Shown: piece by piece, positions 15,740 to 25,723 of the stretch
Layout: each line of letters begins with the position of its first letter
Position numbering within the stretch: the first letter of the stretch is position 1
DNA from: Cyclobacteriaceae bacterium
GTDB lineage: Bacteria; Bacteroidota; Bacteroidia; Cytophagales; Cyclobacteriaceae
DNA: 64,000 nucleotides
Reading direction: 5' to 3'
NCBI GenBank assembly: GCA_025455015.1
Contig: JALONI010000002.1
Location: 21,809 to 85,808 of the forward strand
Program-made: the position numbers and the translations under genes
The notes under the pieces: generated by a model
What the model was told of the DNA's origin: nothing
What the model saw: the letters and a program-made list of their open reading frames with translations, nothing else
The model's database searches: none

Positions 15740-17344
15740 TCAATCTACATTGTCATGCAAGAACTTATTGTTTCCCAGCAGGGTATTATCATCATTCAAG
15801 TTGTACCGCGAGATAAACGACTCGGACGAATGCGGCACCCCGTTATCCATCTTCACGCCCCTGCGCAGGTAAGCCGGCAGTGTCCATTTTTCGTTGAACT
15901 CATCCTTGGTCATTTCCGGCTTGGCCATTTTTGCCTTTAGCTTCTCGCGTCTTTCTTTAGCCTGCTGTTCTAACCGTTCTTTCGTCTTGCGGTACTCCAT
16001 CATGCCGTCTTCGTTGATGATCTGATCTGCGCTGACGCCCTTACCCACTGTAAACTCGTCATCCTCCTCTGCAAAGAGCCCTTCCTCGCCCTCGTCTTCG
16101 TGGGTTTCGGCTTTATGAAACAGTTCAAAGGTGTACGTGCGCTCCTCGGTTTTCTTTTCCTCCAGCGGCAGCTTTGTTTCGTCCGGTGGCAGCGAAAGAT
16201 CGGGTGTGTTGAGCACCGGTTTATCTTTATCCGACAACACGGGCGCCTTCAACTGGATTTCCTGCGTGCGTTGATTGACCGAGTTATCGATGGGGGCATC
16301 AAAAAGCGAGATTTGAGTTTTGTCCAGTTCGTGTACTTTTTTGTCCTCGGTTTTCTTCGCGGTGCGCGCCTCGGTTTGGAAACCCGTGGCGATAACGGTT
16401 ACGCGAATGCAGTCGCCCAGGTTGGTATCCACGCCATGGCCAAAAATCACTTCCGCCTCTTCCCCAGCCTGCTGTTGAATGTACTCAGTAATGGTGCTCA
16501 GCTCATCCATCTGCAATTCGGCTTCTTCGCCCGAGATGATCGACAAGAGGATTTTCTTGGCGCCCATGATGTCGTGGTTGTCGAGCAGCGGAGAGGCCAA
16601 GGCATTTTGCGCGGCCAGCAACGCGCGGTTTTCGCCCCGGGTCTCGGCCGAGCCCATAACGGCTGCGCCCGCATTCAGCATCACCGTGCGCACGTCCTGG
16701 AAGTCAACATTTACATAGCCGGCCTGGGTGATGATCTCTGCAATCCCTTTGGCCGCGGTGGTCAACACATTGTCGGCCTCGGCCCACGCTTGCCCTACCC
16801 CCAGGTTTCCGTAAATCTCGCGAAGTTTGTCGTTTAAGATGACCAGCACCGTATCGCACGAAGCGCGCATGGCTTCGATACCCACCTGCGCTTGAGCTGT
16901 TTTCTTCTTTCCCTCAAACGCAAACGGAACGGTTACGATACCCACGGTGAGGATGTCCATATCTTTGGCGATCTTCGCAATGACGGGTGCGGCCCCCGTG
17001 CCCGTGCCTCCGCCCATCCCGGCCGTGACAAACACCATCTTGGTGCCCATCAGCATTTCGCGTACTTGCTCCTTACTTTCAATGGCGGCTGCGCGCCCCA
17101 CTTCGGGGTTTGCTCCGCAGCCCAATCCTTCGGTGAGGTTAACGCCCAGTTGAAGTTTGTTGGGCACCGGGCTGCTGTTGAGCGCCTGTAAGTCCGTGTT
17201 GGCCACCACAAACTCGACATCCTTGATGCCTTGCTTGTACATGTGGTTCACCGCATTGCTTCCTCCGCCCCCCACACCGATCACTTTAATGATCGACTTG
17301 TGGTGCTTGGGAAGCTCAAATTTGTATGATCCTGTTTCAAACAT
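15740..17344 (-). CDS. ftsZ: Cell division protein FtsZ
   Basis: This is the tubulin-like GTPase that forms the division ring. Of 534 residues, the GTP-binding core includes GVGGGGSNAVNHM, the tubulin signature VTAGMGGGTGTGAAPVIA, and the T7-loop stretch NADNVL-like AEADNVLTTAAKGIAEI. A long acidic, charged linker follows (about residues 330-480). Next comes the conserved FtsA-binding peptide LPAYLRRGVKMD and then a Bacteroidota-type extension ending in FLHDNVD. Start ATG 17344. It is the last gene of the dcw cluster, 39 bp after ftsA. Confidence 0.98.
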   Translation of the reverse strand: MFETGSYKFELPKHHKSIIKVIGVGGGGSNAVNHMYKQGIKDVEFVVANTDLQALNSSPVPNKLQLGVNLTEGLGCGANPEVGRAAAIESKEQVREMLMGTKMVFVTAGMGGGTGTGAAPVIAKIAKDMDILTVGIVTVPFAFEGKKKTAQAQVGIEAMRASCDTVLVILNDKLREIYGNLGVGQAWAEADNVLTTAAKGIAEIITQAGYVNVDFQDVRTVMLNAGAAVMGSAETRGENRALLAAQNALASPLLDNHDIMGAKKILLSIISGEEAELQMDELSTITEYIQQQAGEEAEVIFGHGVDTNLGDCIRVTVIATGFQTEARTAKKTEDKKVHELDKTQISLFDAPIDNSVNQRTQEIQLKAPVLSDKDKPVLNTPDLSLPPDETKLPLEEKKTEERTYTFELFHKAETHEDEGEEGLFAEEDDEFTVGKGVSADQIINEDGMMEYRKTKERLEQQAKERREKLKAKMAKPEMTKDEFNEKWTLPAYLRRGVKMDNGVPHSSESFISRYNLNDDNTLLGNNKFLHDNVD

Positions 17345-17383
17345 GACGATTGTGTTTTAGTGGTTGTATTCGTTCAATGTTTT

Positions 17384-18691
17384 TTAGTATTCGTTTTTGC
17401 CATCCAAGTCGTCAATCAACAGTCCTTTGGTCTTGTTCAGGATGTTGGTGAAGAAGTCGCTGGTGAGCGCGGCCTTTTTGGTTTTCACGGGTGGCTTCAC
17501 CACGGTTTTGGCTTCGCGGTACCGTTCCTCGCGTTCGTCCAGCGAGCGGAAACCCGCCAGCACCAATCCCACGGCAGTGGCATACATGGGGCTTTTCACC
17601 GCCTCGAGTTTGCTCTTGCCCAGGTGCTCGTTAGGATACCCTATGCGCGTGTCCATGCCGGTCATGTACTCGACCAACTGTTTTAAGTTGGCGAGTTGCG
17701 AACCGCCACCCGTGATCACGATGCCGCCCGCCAATCGATTTTCAAACCCCGAGCTGATGATTTCGGTGTGCGCCATTTCAATGATCTCCTCCATGCGTGC
17801 CTGGATGATGTTCGCCAGGTTTTTCACGGAGATTTCCTTAGCTGTGCGGTTGCGGATGCCCGGTATGGACACCACTTCGTTGGGGCTCGCCTCTTCGGAT
17901 ATGGCCTTGCCAAACCGCGTCTTCAACTGCTCGGCCTGCTTGCCCATTACTTGCAATCCGTTTTGAATGTCTTTTGTCAGGATTTCGCCACCAAACGGAA
18001 TGACGGCTGTGTGGCGGATGATGTTATCATAAAAAATGGCGATGTCAGTCGTGCCGCCACCAATGTCGATCAGACAAACACCTGCTTCTTTTTCTTCTTC
18101 GCTCAGCACGGCCAGGCTGGAGGCCAGCGGCTCTAAAATCAAATCGTCAATCTCGATGCTGCTTCTGCGAACACATTTGTTGATGTTGTTGATGGCGCTG
18201 GTTTGCGCAGTAATCACATGGAAATCGGCTTCGAGTTTCACCCCGCTCATCCCAACCGGATCTTTGATGCCTTCCTCATAATCTACTGTGTAGTCCTGCG
18301 GCATCACGTGGATGATCTCACTGCCCGAAGGCACTACCATCCGGTACATGTCATCGGTGAGGCGGCTCACGTCTTCGATCGTGATTTCCCCTTCTTTGGA
18401 ATCGCGCAACATGCTGTTGTGGTGGATGGAGCTGCGGATATGCTGGCCGGCAATACCCACGTTTACCACACCAATGTCAATGCCCGACATATCGCTGGCT
18501 TCTTTGATGGCTTTTTCAATGGCCAGCACGGTTTTGTCGATGTTAACAACAATCCCTTTGATGACTCCTTCGGACTCGGCCTTGCCCATGCCAAGCACTT
18601 CCAGTTTGCCGAATTCGTTTTTGCGGCCCACAATGGCGCATATTTTCGTAGTGCCAATGTCCAGTCCGACTACTATTTTCTCGTTCTCCAT
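17384..18691 (-). CDS. ftsA: Cell division protein FtsA
   Basis: This is an actin-like ATPase of 435 residues that tethers FtsZ to the membrane. The phosphate-1 motif is VVGLDIGTTKICAIVG at the N-terminus; CLIDIGGGTTDIAIF and VITGGGSQLANL are the phosphate-2 and adenosine motifs. The 1C/SHS2 subdomain lies between them. The C-terminus DFFTNILNKTKGLLID is amphipathic and would be the membrane-targeting helix. It lies 31 bp after ftsQ. Confidence 0.97.
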   Translation of the reverse strand: MENEKIVVGLDIGTTKICAIVGRKNEFGKLEVLGMGKAESEGVIKGIVVNIDKTVLAIEKAIKEASDMSGIDIGVVNVGIAGQHIRSSIHHNSMLRDSKEGEITIEDVSRLTDDMYRMVVPSGSEIIHVMPQDYTVDYEEGIKDPVGMSGVKLEADFHVITAQTSAINNINKCVRRSSIEIDDLILEPLASSLAVLSEEEKEAGVCLIDIGGGTTDIAIFYDNIIRHTAVIPFGGEILTKDIQNGLQVMGKQAEQLKTRFGKAISEEASPNEVVSIPGIRNRTAKEISVKNLANIIQARMEEIIEMAHTEIISSGFENRLAGGIVITGGGSQLANLKQLVEYMTGMDTRIGYPNEHLGKSKLEAVKSPMYATAVGLVLAGFRSLDEREERYREAKTVVKPPVKTKKAALTSDFFTNILNKTKGLLIDDLDGKNEY

Positions 18692-18722
18692 GACTCGTAT
18701 GTGTTTAGTGGTTGTTTCTCTT

Positions 18723-19487
18723 TCATTCTGCGATTACTTGTCCTTCGTACTCCAGGTTCACCCGGTCGTAGCGCGTCCAGCCACGCTGCGGCAATATTTC
18801 TTTGTAAAAGACGCGGAGCTTATCAAATTTTTCCTCCATGTTGTCGGGCGTACCAAACTCCACCTTCTGCCCGGTCACTTGAGGATAGAGCGTCACCCGG
18901 CCTTTCGCGTCAATGTCCAGTTGGGCTATCTGCGCCTTCCAAAACCGATCTTCGTTGATGTAGCGAATCATCGCTAACAGTTGTTGCCCCTCATCCAGTC
19001 GGGTCAGGTCTTCTGCCTGCAACAAGCGCTTGACAAACGGCCCGCTCACCAACACCACCCGCGAAGTGTATTTCTCCGACACGCCCATCACCGTGCCATC
19101 TTCTGCGATGTAGGCATCCGGGGCATCTTCTTGAATGATTCTTGCCATGGGCCTTCGCAGCTCTACCTGAACGACCAGGTTGCCCTTTAAATCGCCATAG
19201 AGCTCTGCGTCCAAAATATGTTTGTCGTACATGATCTTGGCCTCCAGTGCTTTCAGGTCAATGCGGTGAAGACCCACGCCTTTGATCGCCTGTCCGCTGC
19301 GCTCAATCAGCCGAAGGATGTCCGCCTCGTCTAAAAAGTGGTTTTCGTGTACGTTGTCCAATTCGACCAACACGTCTTGACACACCGTGCCACCCTGCTT
19401 GCGTTCGCTAAAGGCAATGAGTAGCGACAACGCCAGCAATGCGCTTACCACTTTCACTTCCTTGCGTATGGTTAGCTTCCACTTCAT
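18723..19487 (-). CDS. ftsQ: Cell division protein FtsQ/DivIB
   Basis: This is a 254-residue bitopic divisome protein with a short cytoplasmic N-terminus (MKWKLTIRKEVK), one membrane helix (VVSALLALSLLIAF), and then a POTRA domain starting at VLVELDNVHENHFLDEADIL and a beta domain. The sequence is diverged, as usual for FtsQ; position between murC and ftsA supports the call. Its ATG overlaps the murC stop by 4 bp. Confidence 0.92.
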   Translation of the reverse strand: MKWKLTIRKEVKVVSALLALSLLIAFSERKQGGTVCQDVLVELDNVHENHFLDEADILRLIERSGQAIKGVGLHRIDLKALEAKIMYDKHILDAELYGDLKGNLVVQVELRRPMARIIQEDAPDAYIAEDGTVMGVSEKYTSRVVLVSGPFVKRLLQAEDLTRLDEGQQLLAMIRYINEDRFWKAQIAQLDIDAKGRVTLYPQVTGQKVEFGTPDNMEEKFDKLRVFYKEILPQRGWTRYDRVNLEYEGQVIAE

Positions 19488-20866
19488 ACGTATCGCTTAA
19501 TGACCATTTCTTTGATGGGGTTGACGAACGTGTCAATATCCCCCGCGCCCACCGTGGCCACAACCTCCAACTCTAAATCTTCCAGGCGGTGGAGTACGTC
19601 TTTCTTTCCGCAGCGAATCTTGACCGGGCTGGTGATGGCGGGGAAGAGCATATCCGATGTTACCCCCGGTATCGGCTCCTCGCGCGCAGGATAGATGTCC
19701 ATGAGCAATACTTGGTCCGCCAGGCTCAGGCTTTTCGAAAAGCCGTCTGCAAAATCGCGGGTGCGCGTAAAGAGGTGCGGCTGAAAGACCACCGTAATTT
19801 TACGCCCGGCATACATAGACCTCAGCGATTTCAAAAACGCTTCGATCTCGGCCGGATGGTGGGCGTAGTCGTCAATGTAGGTAACGCGTGGCGACTTCAC
19901 GACAAATTCAAACCTGCGCTTCACCCCGCGAAACGAATGCAATGCCTGCTTGATCGTCTCGTCTGCAATACCGAGGTGCTTGGCCACCAGAGCGGCCGCC
20001 ATGGCGTTTTCCATATTGTGAAAACCGGGGACACCGAGCTGAATTTTCTCAATCGTCCAGGCGGGGCCTGTCAAATCGAATTCAAAAAATCCGCCCTTCG
20101 CGGTAATATTGCTGGCAAAAAATTGCCCCCGGTCTTTACCATACGTTTCCTGCGCCACTGCGCTGCCGCTGCCCAAAGCCGCCACCGACTCGTGTATAAT
20201 CAATTTGCCCTGCGTTTGTATCTGCCCGACAAAGTCCTTGAAAGAGGTAATCATGGCTGCGTGATCGCCATAGATGTCCAAGTGATCCGCATCGGCTGAG
20301 GTAATCACGGCCACCTCCGGAAACAACCGCAAAAAAGAGCGGTCAAACTCATCGGCTTCCGCCACTACCCACGTGTGGGCCGTTACCTCGCCATGCATGA
20401 CCAAGTTGCTCTCGTAGTTGGTGGTGATGCCGCCCAGAAACGCCACCATGCTGGTGCCGGCCTCCTTCAACACGTGTGCAATCAATGACGAAGTAGTGGT
20501 TTTGCCGTGCGTGCCCGCGACCGCAATGGTGCGGTAGTTTTGGGTGAGTATCCCCAACACTTCGGAGCGCTTCACGATGGTGAATCCGTTGGCTTTCAGG
20601 TAGGCATGCTCTGCGTGATCTTTGGGAATGGCAGGGGTATAGACTACCAACGTTTTTTCGCTTGATACATAACCCGGGATGAGCGCCACGCGATCGTCAA
20701 AGTGAATTTCCATTCCCTCTTCGATGAGTTCATGCGTGAGCGGGGTAGCCGTGCGGTCATAGCCCGCCACGCGCCAGCCTTTATGCTTAAACCAACGCGC
20801 CAGCGCACTCATGCCAATGCCGCCAATGCCCAAAAAATAGATGCTATCGTATTGCTTCAAGTTCAC
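19484..20866 (-). CDS. murC: UDP-N-acetylmuramate--L-alanine ligase
   Basis: This is the 460-residue cytoplasmic ligase that adds L-Ala to UDP-MurNAc. The N-terminal FLGIGGIGMSALARWF nucleotide-sugar motif, the ATP P-loop AVAGTHGKTTTSSLI and the central DDYAHHPAEI all fit MurC rather than MurD/E/F. It starts 2 bp after murG, and its stop overlaps ftsQ. Confidence 0.97.
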   Translation of the reverse strand: MNLKQYDSIYFLGIGGIGMSALARWFKHKGWRVAGYDRTATPLTHELIEEGMEIHFDDRVALIPGYVSSEKTLVVYTPAIPKDHAEHAYLKANGFTIVKRSEVLGILTQNYRTIAVAGTHGKTTTSSLIAHVLKEAGTSMVAFLGGITTNYESNLVMHGEVTAHTWVVAEADEFDRSFLRLFPEVAVITSADADHLDIYGDHAAMITSFKDFVGQIQTQGKLIIHESVAALGSGSAVAQETYGKDRGQFFASNITAKGGFFEFDLTGPAWTIEKIQLGVPGFHNMENAMAAALVAKHLGIADETIKQALHSFRGVKRRFEFVVKSPRVTYIDDYAHHPAEIEAFLKSLRSMYAGRKITVVFQPHLFTRTRDFADGFSKSLSLADQVLLMDIYPAREEPIPGVTSDMLFPAITSPVKIRCGKKDVLHRLEDLELEVVATVGAGDIDTFVNPIKEMVIKRYV

Positions 20867-20868
20867 GT

Positions 20869-21984
20869 TTACCGGATGCGTATCAGTGTTTCAATTTCGT
20901 CTACAATGGCTTGGGTGGCCTGCGGCTTTCCCAGCTTGCCGATGTTCTCGCCCAGGTGCTGGCACGCCACCCGATCGTACAACAGCGTGAGGGCTTCGTG
21001 TACCAACCGGCCACGGGCCTCCGCATCGGGCACCACGCGGGCAGCGTTCTCGTGGGCCAAGGCCATCGCGTTTTTGGTTTGATGATCTTCCGCCACGTTG
21101 GGCGAAGGCACCAGAATGGCGGGCTTGGCCGCCACGCATAACTCAGAAATAGACAAGGCTCCCGCACGCGATATCACCACATCGGCTGCGGCATACGCCA
21201 AATCCATCTGCTTCAAAAAATCATGGATCCGCACCTGCCGTAAGTCTTTGTCTTTCACCTGCGCCTTCACGCTCTCAAAATACGTTTTACCGGTTTGCCA
21301 GATGACCTGAACGTTGGCATCGATGAGTTTGTCGAGGCCTTGCGCCAGACTTTCATTGATGGTGCGCGCGCCCAAACTGCCACCCAATACCAGCAGCGTA
21401 TGTTTCCCTTCCGAAAATCCAAATTGCCCGAGTGCTTTGCCGCGCTTCTCAGCCAAGTGGTCAATGTCTTTTCGCACGGGGTTGCCGGTAACCACGATTT
21501 TGTCTTTTGGGAAATACTTTTCCATCCCCTGATACGCCACGCAAATGCGCGAAGCCTTCGCGGCCACTCGCTTGTTGGTAAGGCCGGCATACGAGTTTTG
21601 CTCCTGTATCAGGGTGGCGATTCCTGCGGCATTGGCCGCCAACATCATCGGCCCGCTGGCATAGCCGCCCGTACCGATGACGACATGGGGTTTGAACTGA
21701 CGTACAATTCTACGGGCCGCCAAATAACTGGACACTAACTTAACGGGAAACAGGAGATTTGACCACGTGAGCTTTCGCTGAAGGCCACTGATCCAAAGAC
21801 CAATAATACGATAGCCTGCTTCCGGCACGCGTGTCATTTCCATGCGGCCCTGGGCTCCTACAAACAGAATCTCTGACTGTGGGTGACGCTCTTTGAACGC
21901 ATTGGCGATAGCCACGGCAGGAAAAATATGCCCGCCCGTGCCGCCACCGCTGATGATCAAACGATATGATTGAGGCGCGGTCAC
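20869..21984 (-). CDS. murG: UDP-GlcNAc:lipid I N-acetylglucosaminyltransferase
   Basis: This is a GT28 glycosyltransferase that makes lipid II at the inner membrane face, 371 residues. The N-terminal glycine loop ISGGGTGGHIFPAVAIA, GTGGYASGP, and the donor-site stretch SRAGALSISEL with PNVAEDHQ are visible. The start is GTG 21984, which overlaps the ftsW stop (GTGA), an arrangement that suggests coupled translation. Confidence 0.97.
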   Translation of the reverse strand: MTAPQSYRLIISGGGTGGHIFPAVAIANAFKERHPQSEILFVGAQGRMEMTRVPEAGYRIIGLWISGLQRKLTWSNLLFPVKLVSSYLAARRIVRQFKPHVVIGTGGYASGPMMLAANAAGIATLIQEQNSYAGLTNKRVAAKASRICVAYQGMEKYFPKDKIVVTGNPVRKDIDHLAEKRGKALGQFGFSEGKHTLLVLGGSLGARTINESLAQGLDKLIDANVQVIWQTGKTYFESVKAQVKDKDLRQVRIHDFLKQMDLAYAAADVVISRAGALSISELCVAAKPAILVPSPNVAEDHQTKNAMALAHENAARVVPDAEARGRLVHEALTLLYDRVACQHLGENIGKLGKPQATQAIVDEIETLIRIR

Positions 21985-23153
21985 GCTGCTTTGGCCGTTA
22001 CGGTTTTTTGTTCTTTCAATTCGCTGGCTTGCTGATCCCAGGCCTGATCACGCTCTCCGCGACTGACGCTTAGGATGATCCCCACCGAGAGGCCGGTGAA
22101 TACCATAGCCGTACCCCCCATGCTGATCAGCGGCAATGGCTGCCCCGTGATGGGCCCCAGCCCTACTACCACCCCCATGTTTACCATGGCTTGGCAAACC
22201 AAATCAAAGCTAAGCCCGGCCGATAGCAATCCGCCAAAGGCACGCTCGCTGTTATAGGCCGCCTTCATTCCCCGATGCAACAGAATCAAATACAAGATCA
22301 ACACCACCACGCCTCCAATAAGGCCATATTCCTCGATGACGATGGCATAGATGAAATCGGAATAAGGATGGGGAAGGATGTTTCGCTGCTCACTGTTGCC
22401 CGGGCCCTTGCCCAATAAGCCTCCCGTGGAAACGGCAATCAGCCCATGCTGTGCCTGAAACGAATGCTTGCCGCTGACAAACGCTTCCCAGCGGCTCTTC
22501 ACGGTTTCCCAGCGATTGCCAAAGTGAACAGCCGCAGCACCGGCCAACGCTCCCACCAACACCAACATGGCCAAATACTTGAGCGGCACACGGCCGATAA
22601 ACATGATGAGCATGCAGGTGGCGAACAACAGGATGGCGGTGGATACGTTGGACAGGCCGATGAGGGCACAAATAACACCGCACCAGATGAGCATGGGTAT
22701 CAATGACTCTTTGATGTCATCAATGTTCTGTTGTTTCTTCGAAAGCATGCTGGCGAGGTTGATGATGAGCGCCAAGCTCGCGAAGTCAGAAGGTTGAAAG
22801 GAGGTGTTGATGAGGGGCAGTGTAATCCATCGGGAAGCATCGTTGATCGTGTCACCAAACTTGAAGGTGTAAAGCAACAGCGGCACGCTGACCCAAAGGG
22901 CAAGCCGCGACAGTTTGGAGTAGTAGCGATAGTCGATCTTATGGGCTACCCACATGGCGCCCAACCCCAACAGGATCATGCCCGTGTGTTTGAACAAATA
23001 CGACTCAGGGCTGGTTGTGCGTTTAAATGCCAACGTGCCAATGGAGCTGTACACGACCAGTATGCTCACCATAGAAAGGGCAAAGACAACGGCCCAAATG
23101 ACCGGGTCGCCCTGTAGATGCTTGTCAGCCCATGACTTGATTTTTGCGATCAT
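21981..23153 (-). CDS. ftsW: SEDS peptidoglycan polymerase FtsW
   Basis: This is a 390-residue polytopic protein of the SEDS family (FtsW/RodA), a septal glycan polymerase working with FtsI. About ten membrane helices; the signature blocks include ASRWITLPLINTSFQPSDFASLA and MVNMGVVVGLGPITGQPLPLISMGGTAM (quoted in part from the conserved C-terminal segment). Gene context in dcw makes FtsW rather than RodA. The ATG overlaps the murD stop by 4 bp. Confidence 0.95.
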   Translation of the reverse strand: MIAKIKSWADKHLQGDPVIWAVVFALSMVSILVVYSSIGTLAFKRTTSPESYLFKHTGMILLGLGAMWVAHKIDYRYYSKLSRLALWVSVPLLLYTFKFGDTINDASRWITLPLINTSFQPSDFASLALIINLASMLSKKQQNIDDIKESLIPMLIWCGVICALIGLSNVSTAILLFATCMLIMFIGRVPLKYLAMLVLVGALAGAAAVHFGNRWETVKSRWEAFVSGKHSFQAQHGLIAVSTGGLLGKGPGNSEQRNILPHPYSDFIYAIVIEEYGLIGGVVVLILYLILLHRGMKAAYNSERAFGGLLSAGLSFDLVCQAMVNMGVVVGLGPITGQPLPLISMGGTAMVFTGLSVGIILSVSRGERDQAWDQQASELKEQKTVTAKAA

Positions 23154-24511
23154 GCTGTGGTCTTTTCCGTTTCTTGTTTGAGTGCCTGCACGGCTTCGCG
23201 AAATTGCGTACCGCGGTCTTCGTAGTTTTTGAATAAGTCAAAACTGGCACACGCGGGTGACAGCAGGGCGACATCGCCCGCCCGTCCTTCGCGCAGCGCC
23301 AGCCACACCGCCTCTTTCACCGAGTGTGTCTCGTGCACCACCGGCACCAGGTCGAGGAAAAAATCGCGAAGCTTGGTATTATCCGCTCCCAAGCAGATCA
23401 GGGCCTTCACTTTCTTGCGTACTGCTTCCTGAAGCAACGAGTAATCATTGCCTTTGTCAATGCCACCGGCAATCCAAATCAACGGCTGCTCGTAACTGCC
23501 CAGCGCGTATACCACCGAGTCAACGTTGGTGGCCTTGCTGTCATTGACAAACTCCACACCTTTGACGGTGGCCACCGACTCGAGGCGGTGTGGGGCATTC
23601 TTAAATGTTTTCAAGGCCTGCCGGATGACCTTTTCGGACACGCCCGCGTGCAGTGCAGCCGAGACAGCCGACATCGTATTGATCAAATTATGCGGGCCCT
23701 TGAGTGTGGTTTCGCGCTGGTCAATTGAAAAAGGCTGGCTGCCGCTGCGAAAGAACATGGTGGTGCCGTGGGCATGGGCCGTTGCCTTCGAATCGATCAG
23801 CGATACCGTGGTTTTGCCAGCCGCAATGGATCGGGTTTTTACCTCGTGGGAGGTGATGGCGTCATCCTGGTAAAAAATGAAATGATCCGCGGGCGTCATG
23901 TTGCGCACCAATTGAAACTTGGAGGCCACGTAGTTCTCCATCCGGTACTCATAGCGATCCAGGTGATCGGGTGTGATGTTCAGCAGAATGCCGATGAAGG
24001 GATGAAATGCCTGGGTGCCATCCAACTGAAAACTGCTGATCTCCACCACGTACCAATCGTGTTTTTCGAAGGCCACTTTACGGGCCAGGCTCTCGCCTAC
24101 GTTGCCGGCCAACGCCACCCGGTAGCCGGCCGATTTCAGGAGGTGGTGCGTGAGCAATGTGGTAGTGGTTTTACCGTTGGTGCCGGTAATGGCGATCACG
24201 TTGCCCGTCAGATACCGAAAAGCAAACTCCAGTTCGTCAATCATTTCGATTCCCCTGGCTTTTGCCTTCTGGATAACCTCTGCCTTCCCGGGGATGCCGG
24301 GGCTTTTGATGATCAACTCGGACTGCAAAATACGATCCAGCGAATGCGCGCCTTCCTCAAAGGCAAGGGACTCGCGCACCAGCTCGGCTTTGTATTTTTC
24401 TTTGATCAGCCCTTGGTCCGACACAAACACATCCCAGCCATGGGCTTTCGCCAACAAGGCTGCGCCTGTTCCGCTCTCGCCTGCCCCCAATATGGTTATC
24501 GTCTTGCTCAT
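23150..24511 (-). CDS. murD: UDP-N-acetylmuramoyl-L-alanine--D-glutamate ligase
   Basis: This is a 453-residue Mur ligase adding D-Glu. [20 protein letters not shown] and the P-loop [17 protein letters not shown] are visible, as is [13 protein letters not shown] (MurD-type). The track ORF starts 117 residues too early at 24862. ATG 24511 overlaps the mraY stop (ATGA) and gives the family N-terminus. Confidence 0.97.
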   Translation of the reverse strand: MSKTITILGAGESGTGAALLAKAHGWDVFVSDQGLIKEKYKAELVRESLAFEEGAHSLDRILQSELIIKSPGIPGKAEVIQKAKARGIEMIDELEFAFRYLTGNVIAITGTNGKTTTTLLTHHLLKSAGYRVALAGNVGESLARKVAFEKHDWYVVEISSFQLDGTQAFHPFIGILLNITPDHLDRYEYRMENYVASKFQLVRNMTPADHFIFYQDDAITSHEVKTRSIAAGKTTVSLIDSKATAHAHGTTMFFRSGSQPFSIDQRETTLKGPHNLINTMSAVSAALHAGVSEKVIRQALKTFKNAPHRLESVATVKGVEFVNDSKATNVDSVVYALGSYEQPLIWIAGGIDKGNDYSLLQEAVRKKVKALICLGADNTKLRDFFLDLVPVVHETHSVKEAVWLALREGRAGDVALLSPACASFDLFKNYEDRGTQFREAVQALKQETEKTTA

Positions 24512-25716
24512 CGCAGCTTCAGGGTAGCCAAACTTAAAATCGCCAAAAGAATCCCGACAATCCAAAACCGTGTCACGATCTTGGCTTCGTGAATGTTTTT
24601 CTTTTGATAGTGGTGATGCAAAGGCGACATCAAAAATATCCTGCGGCCCTCGCCATATTTTTTCTTGGTGTACTTGAAATACGATACTTGCACAATCACG
24701 GACAGGTTCTCGATGAGGAAAATGCCGCACAACAGCGGAATCATCAATTCCTTTCGGACTGCCAGGGCCAGTACTGCAATGATACCCCCCAAGGATAGCG
24801 AACCGGTATCGCCCATAAATACCTGTGCGGGGTAAGCATTGTACCACAAGAAGCCCAAACACGCCCCCACAAAGGCGGTGCAGAAGATCACCAACTCACT
24901 CAGGTTGGGTATGTACATGATATTGAGGTAATCGCTAAAGTCAACCCGGCCGGACAGGTAAGCAAAAATGGCCAACGTAAGGCCAATGATGGCCGATGTG
25001 CCCGCGGCCAGTCCATCGATTCCATCCGTAATATTGGCTCCGTTTGAAACAGCGGTGATGATTACAATCACAAAAAGCGTGTACACAATCCACGTGTAGT
25101 TGCGGTCTAAAAACGGCCATAAGGCACTGTAGTCAAACTCGTTATTTTTGAAAAAGGGCACCGTGGTTTTGGTGGAGTGAACATCCTCGTATTGGGCCAC
25201 GGCCACCGTGCCGTTATCCGTGGCAATGGCCTTGGGTTGACGCACGACCACATGGTCGTTAAACGACAGGGTCAGCCCCACGATCAGCCCGATGGTGACC
25301 TGCCCGATAATCTTGAATCGCCCGGCAAGGCCTTCTTTGTTTTTCCGAAACACTTTGATGTAGTCATCCAAGAAACCCACCAACCCCAGCCATAGCGTGG
25401 TGACCACCAGCAGCAGCACATAAACGTTGTCGACCCGTGCAAAAAGTAAGGTCGGAATTAAAATGGCTGCGATGATAATCAGGCCGCCCATGGTGGGTGT
25501 TCCTTTCTTTTGGATTTGCCCCTCCAGCCCCAAATCGCGGATGTCTTCGCCCACCTGCTTTTTGCGCAAAAAGTTGATCAGGTTTTTTCCGAACGTGATC
25601 GTGATAATGAGCGAAAACAGCGCGGCCATACCCGCCCGGAACGAGATGTATTGAAACAATCCGGCCCCGGGAAAGTCAAAGTTCTGTTCGATATAGTCGA
25701 ATAAATAGTACAGCAT
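24508..25716 (-). CDS. mraY: Phospho-N-acetylmuramoyl-pentapeptide transferase
   Basis: This polyprenyl-phosphate transferase makes lipid I. It has 402 residues and ten membrane helices. The motifs [42 protein letters not shown] and [11 protein letters not shown] hold the catalytic aspartates. The insert between helices 4 and 5 is longer than in E. coli, which is typical of Bacteroidota MraY. ATG 25716 lies 7 bp after the murE stop; the track TTG at 25734 overlaps murE and is less likely. Confidence 0.97.
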   Translation of the reverse strand: MLYYLFDYIEQNFDFPGAGLFQYISFRAGMAALFSLIITITFGKNLINFLRKKQVGEDIRDLGLEGQIQKKGTPTMGGLIIIAAILIPTLLFARVDNVYVLLLVVTTLWLGLVGFLDDYIKVFRKNKEGLAGRFKIIGQVTIGLIVGLTLSFNDHVVVRQPKAIATDNGTVAVAQYEDVHSTKTTVPFFKNNEFDYSALWPFLDRNYTWIVYTLFVIVIITAVSNGANITDGIDGLAAGTSAIIGLTLAIFAYLSGRVDFSDYLNIMYIPNLSELVIFCTAFVGACLGFLWYNAYPAQVFMGDTGSLSLGGIIAVLALAVRKELMIPLLCGIFLIENLSVIVQVSYFKYTKKKYGEGRRIFLMSPLHHHYQKKNIHEAKIVTRFWIVGILLAILSLATLKLR

Positions 25717-25723
25717 CAATCCA

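Noticed and set aside
23150-24862. murD with a 117-residue N-terminal extension
   Set aside because: The extra part overlaps mraY antiparallel to no signal and lacks similarity; ATG 24511 overlaps the mraY stop as other dcw genes do.
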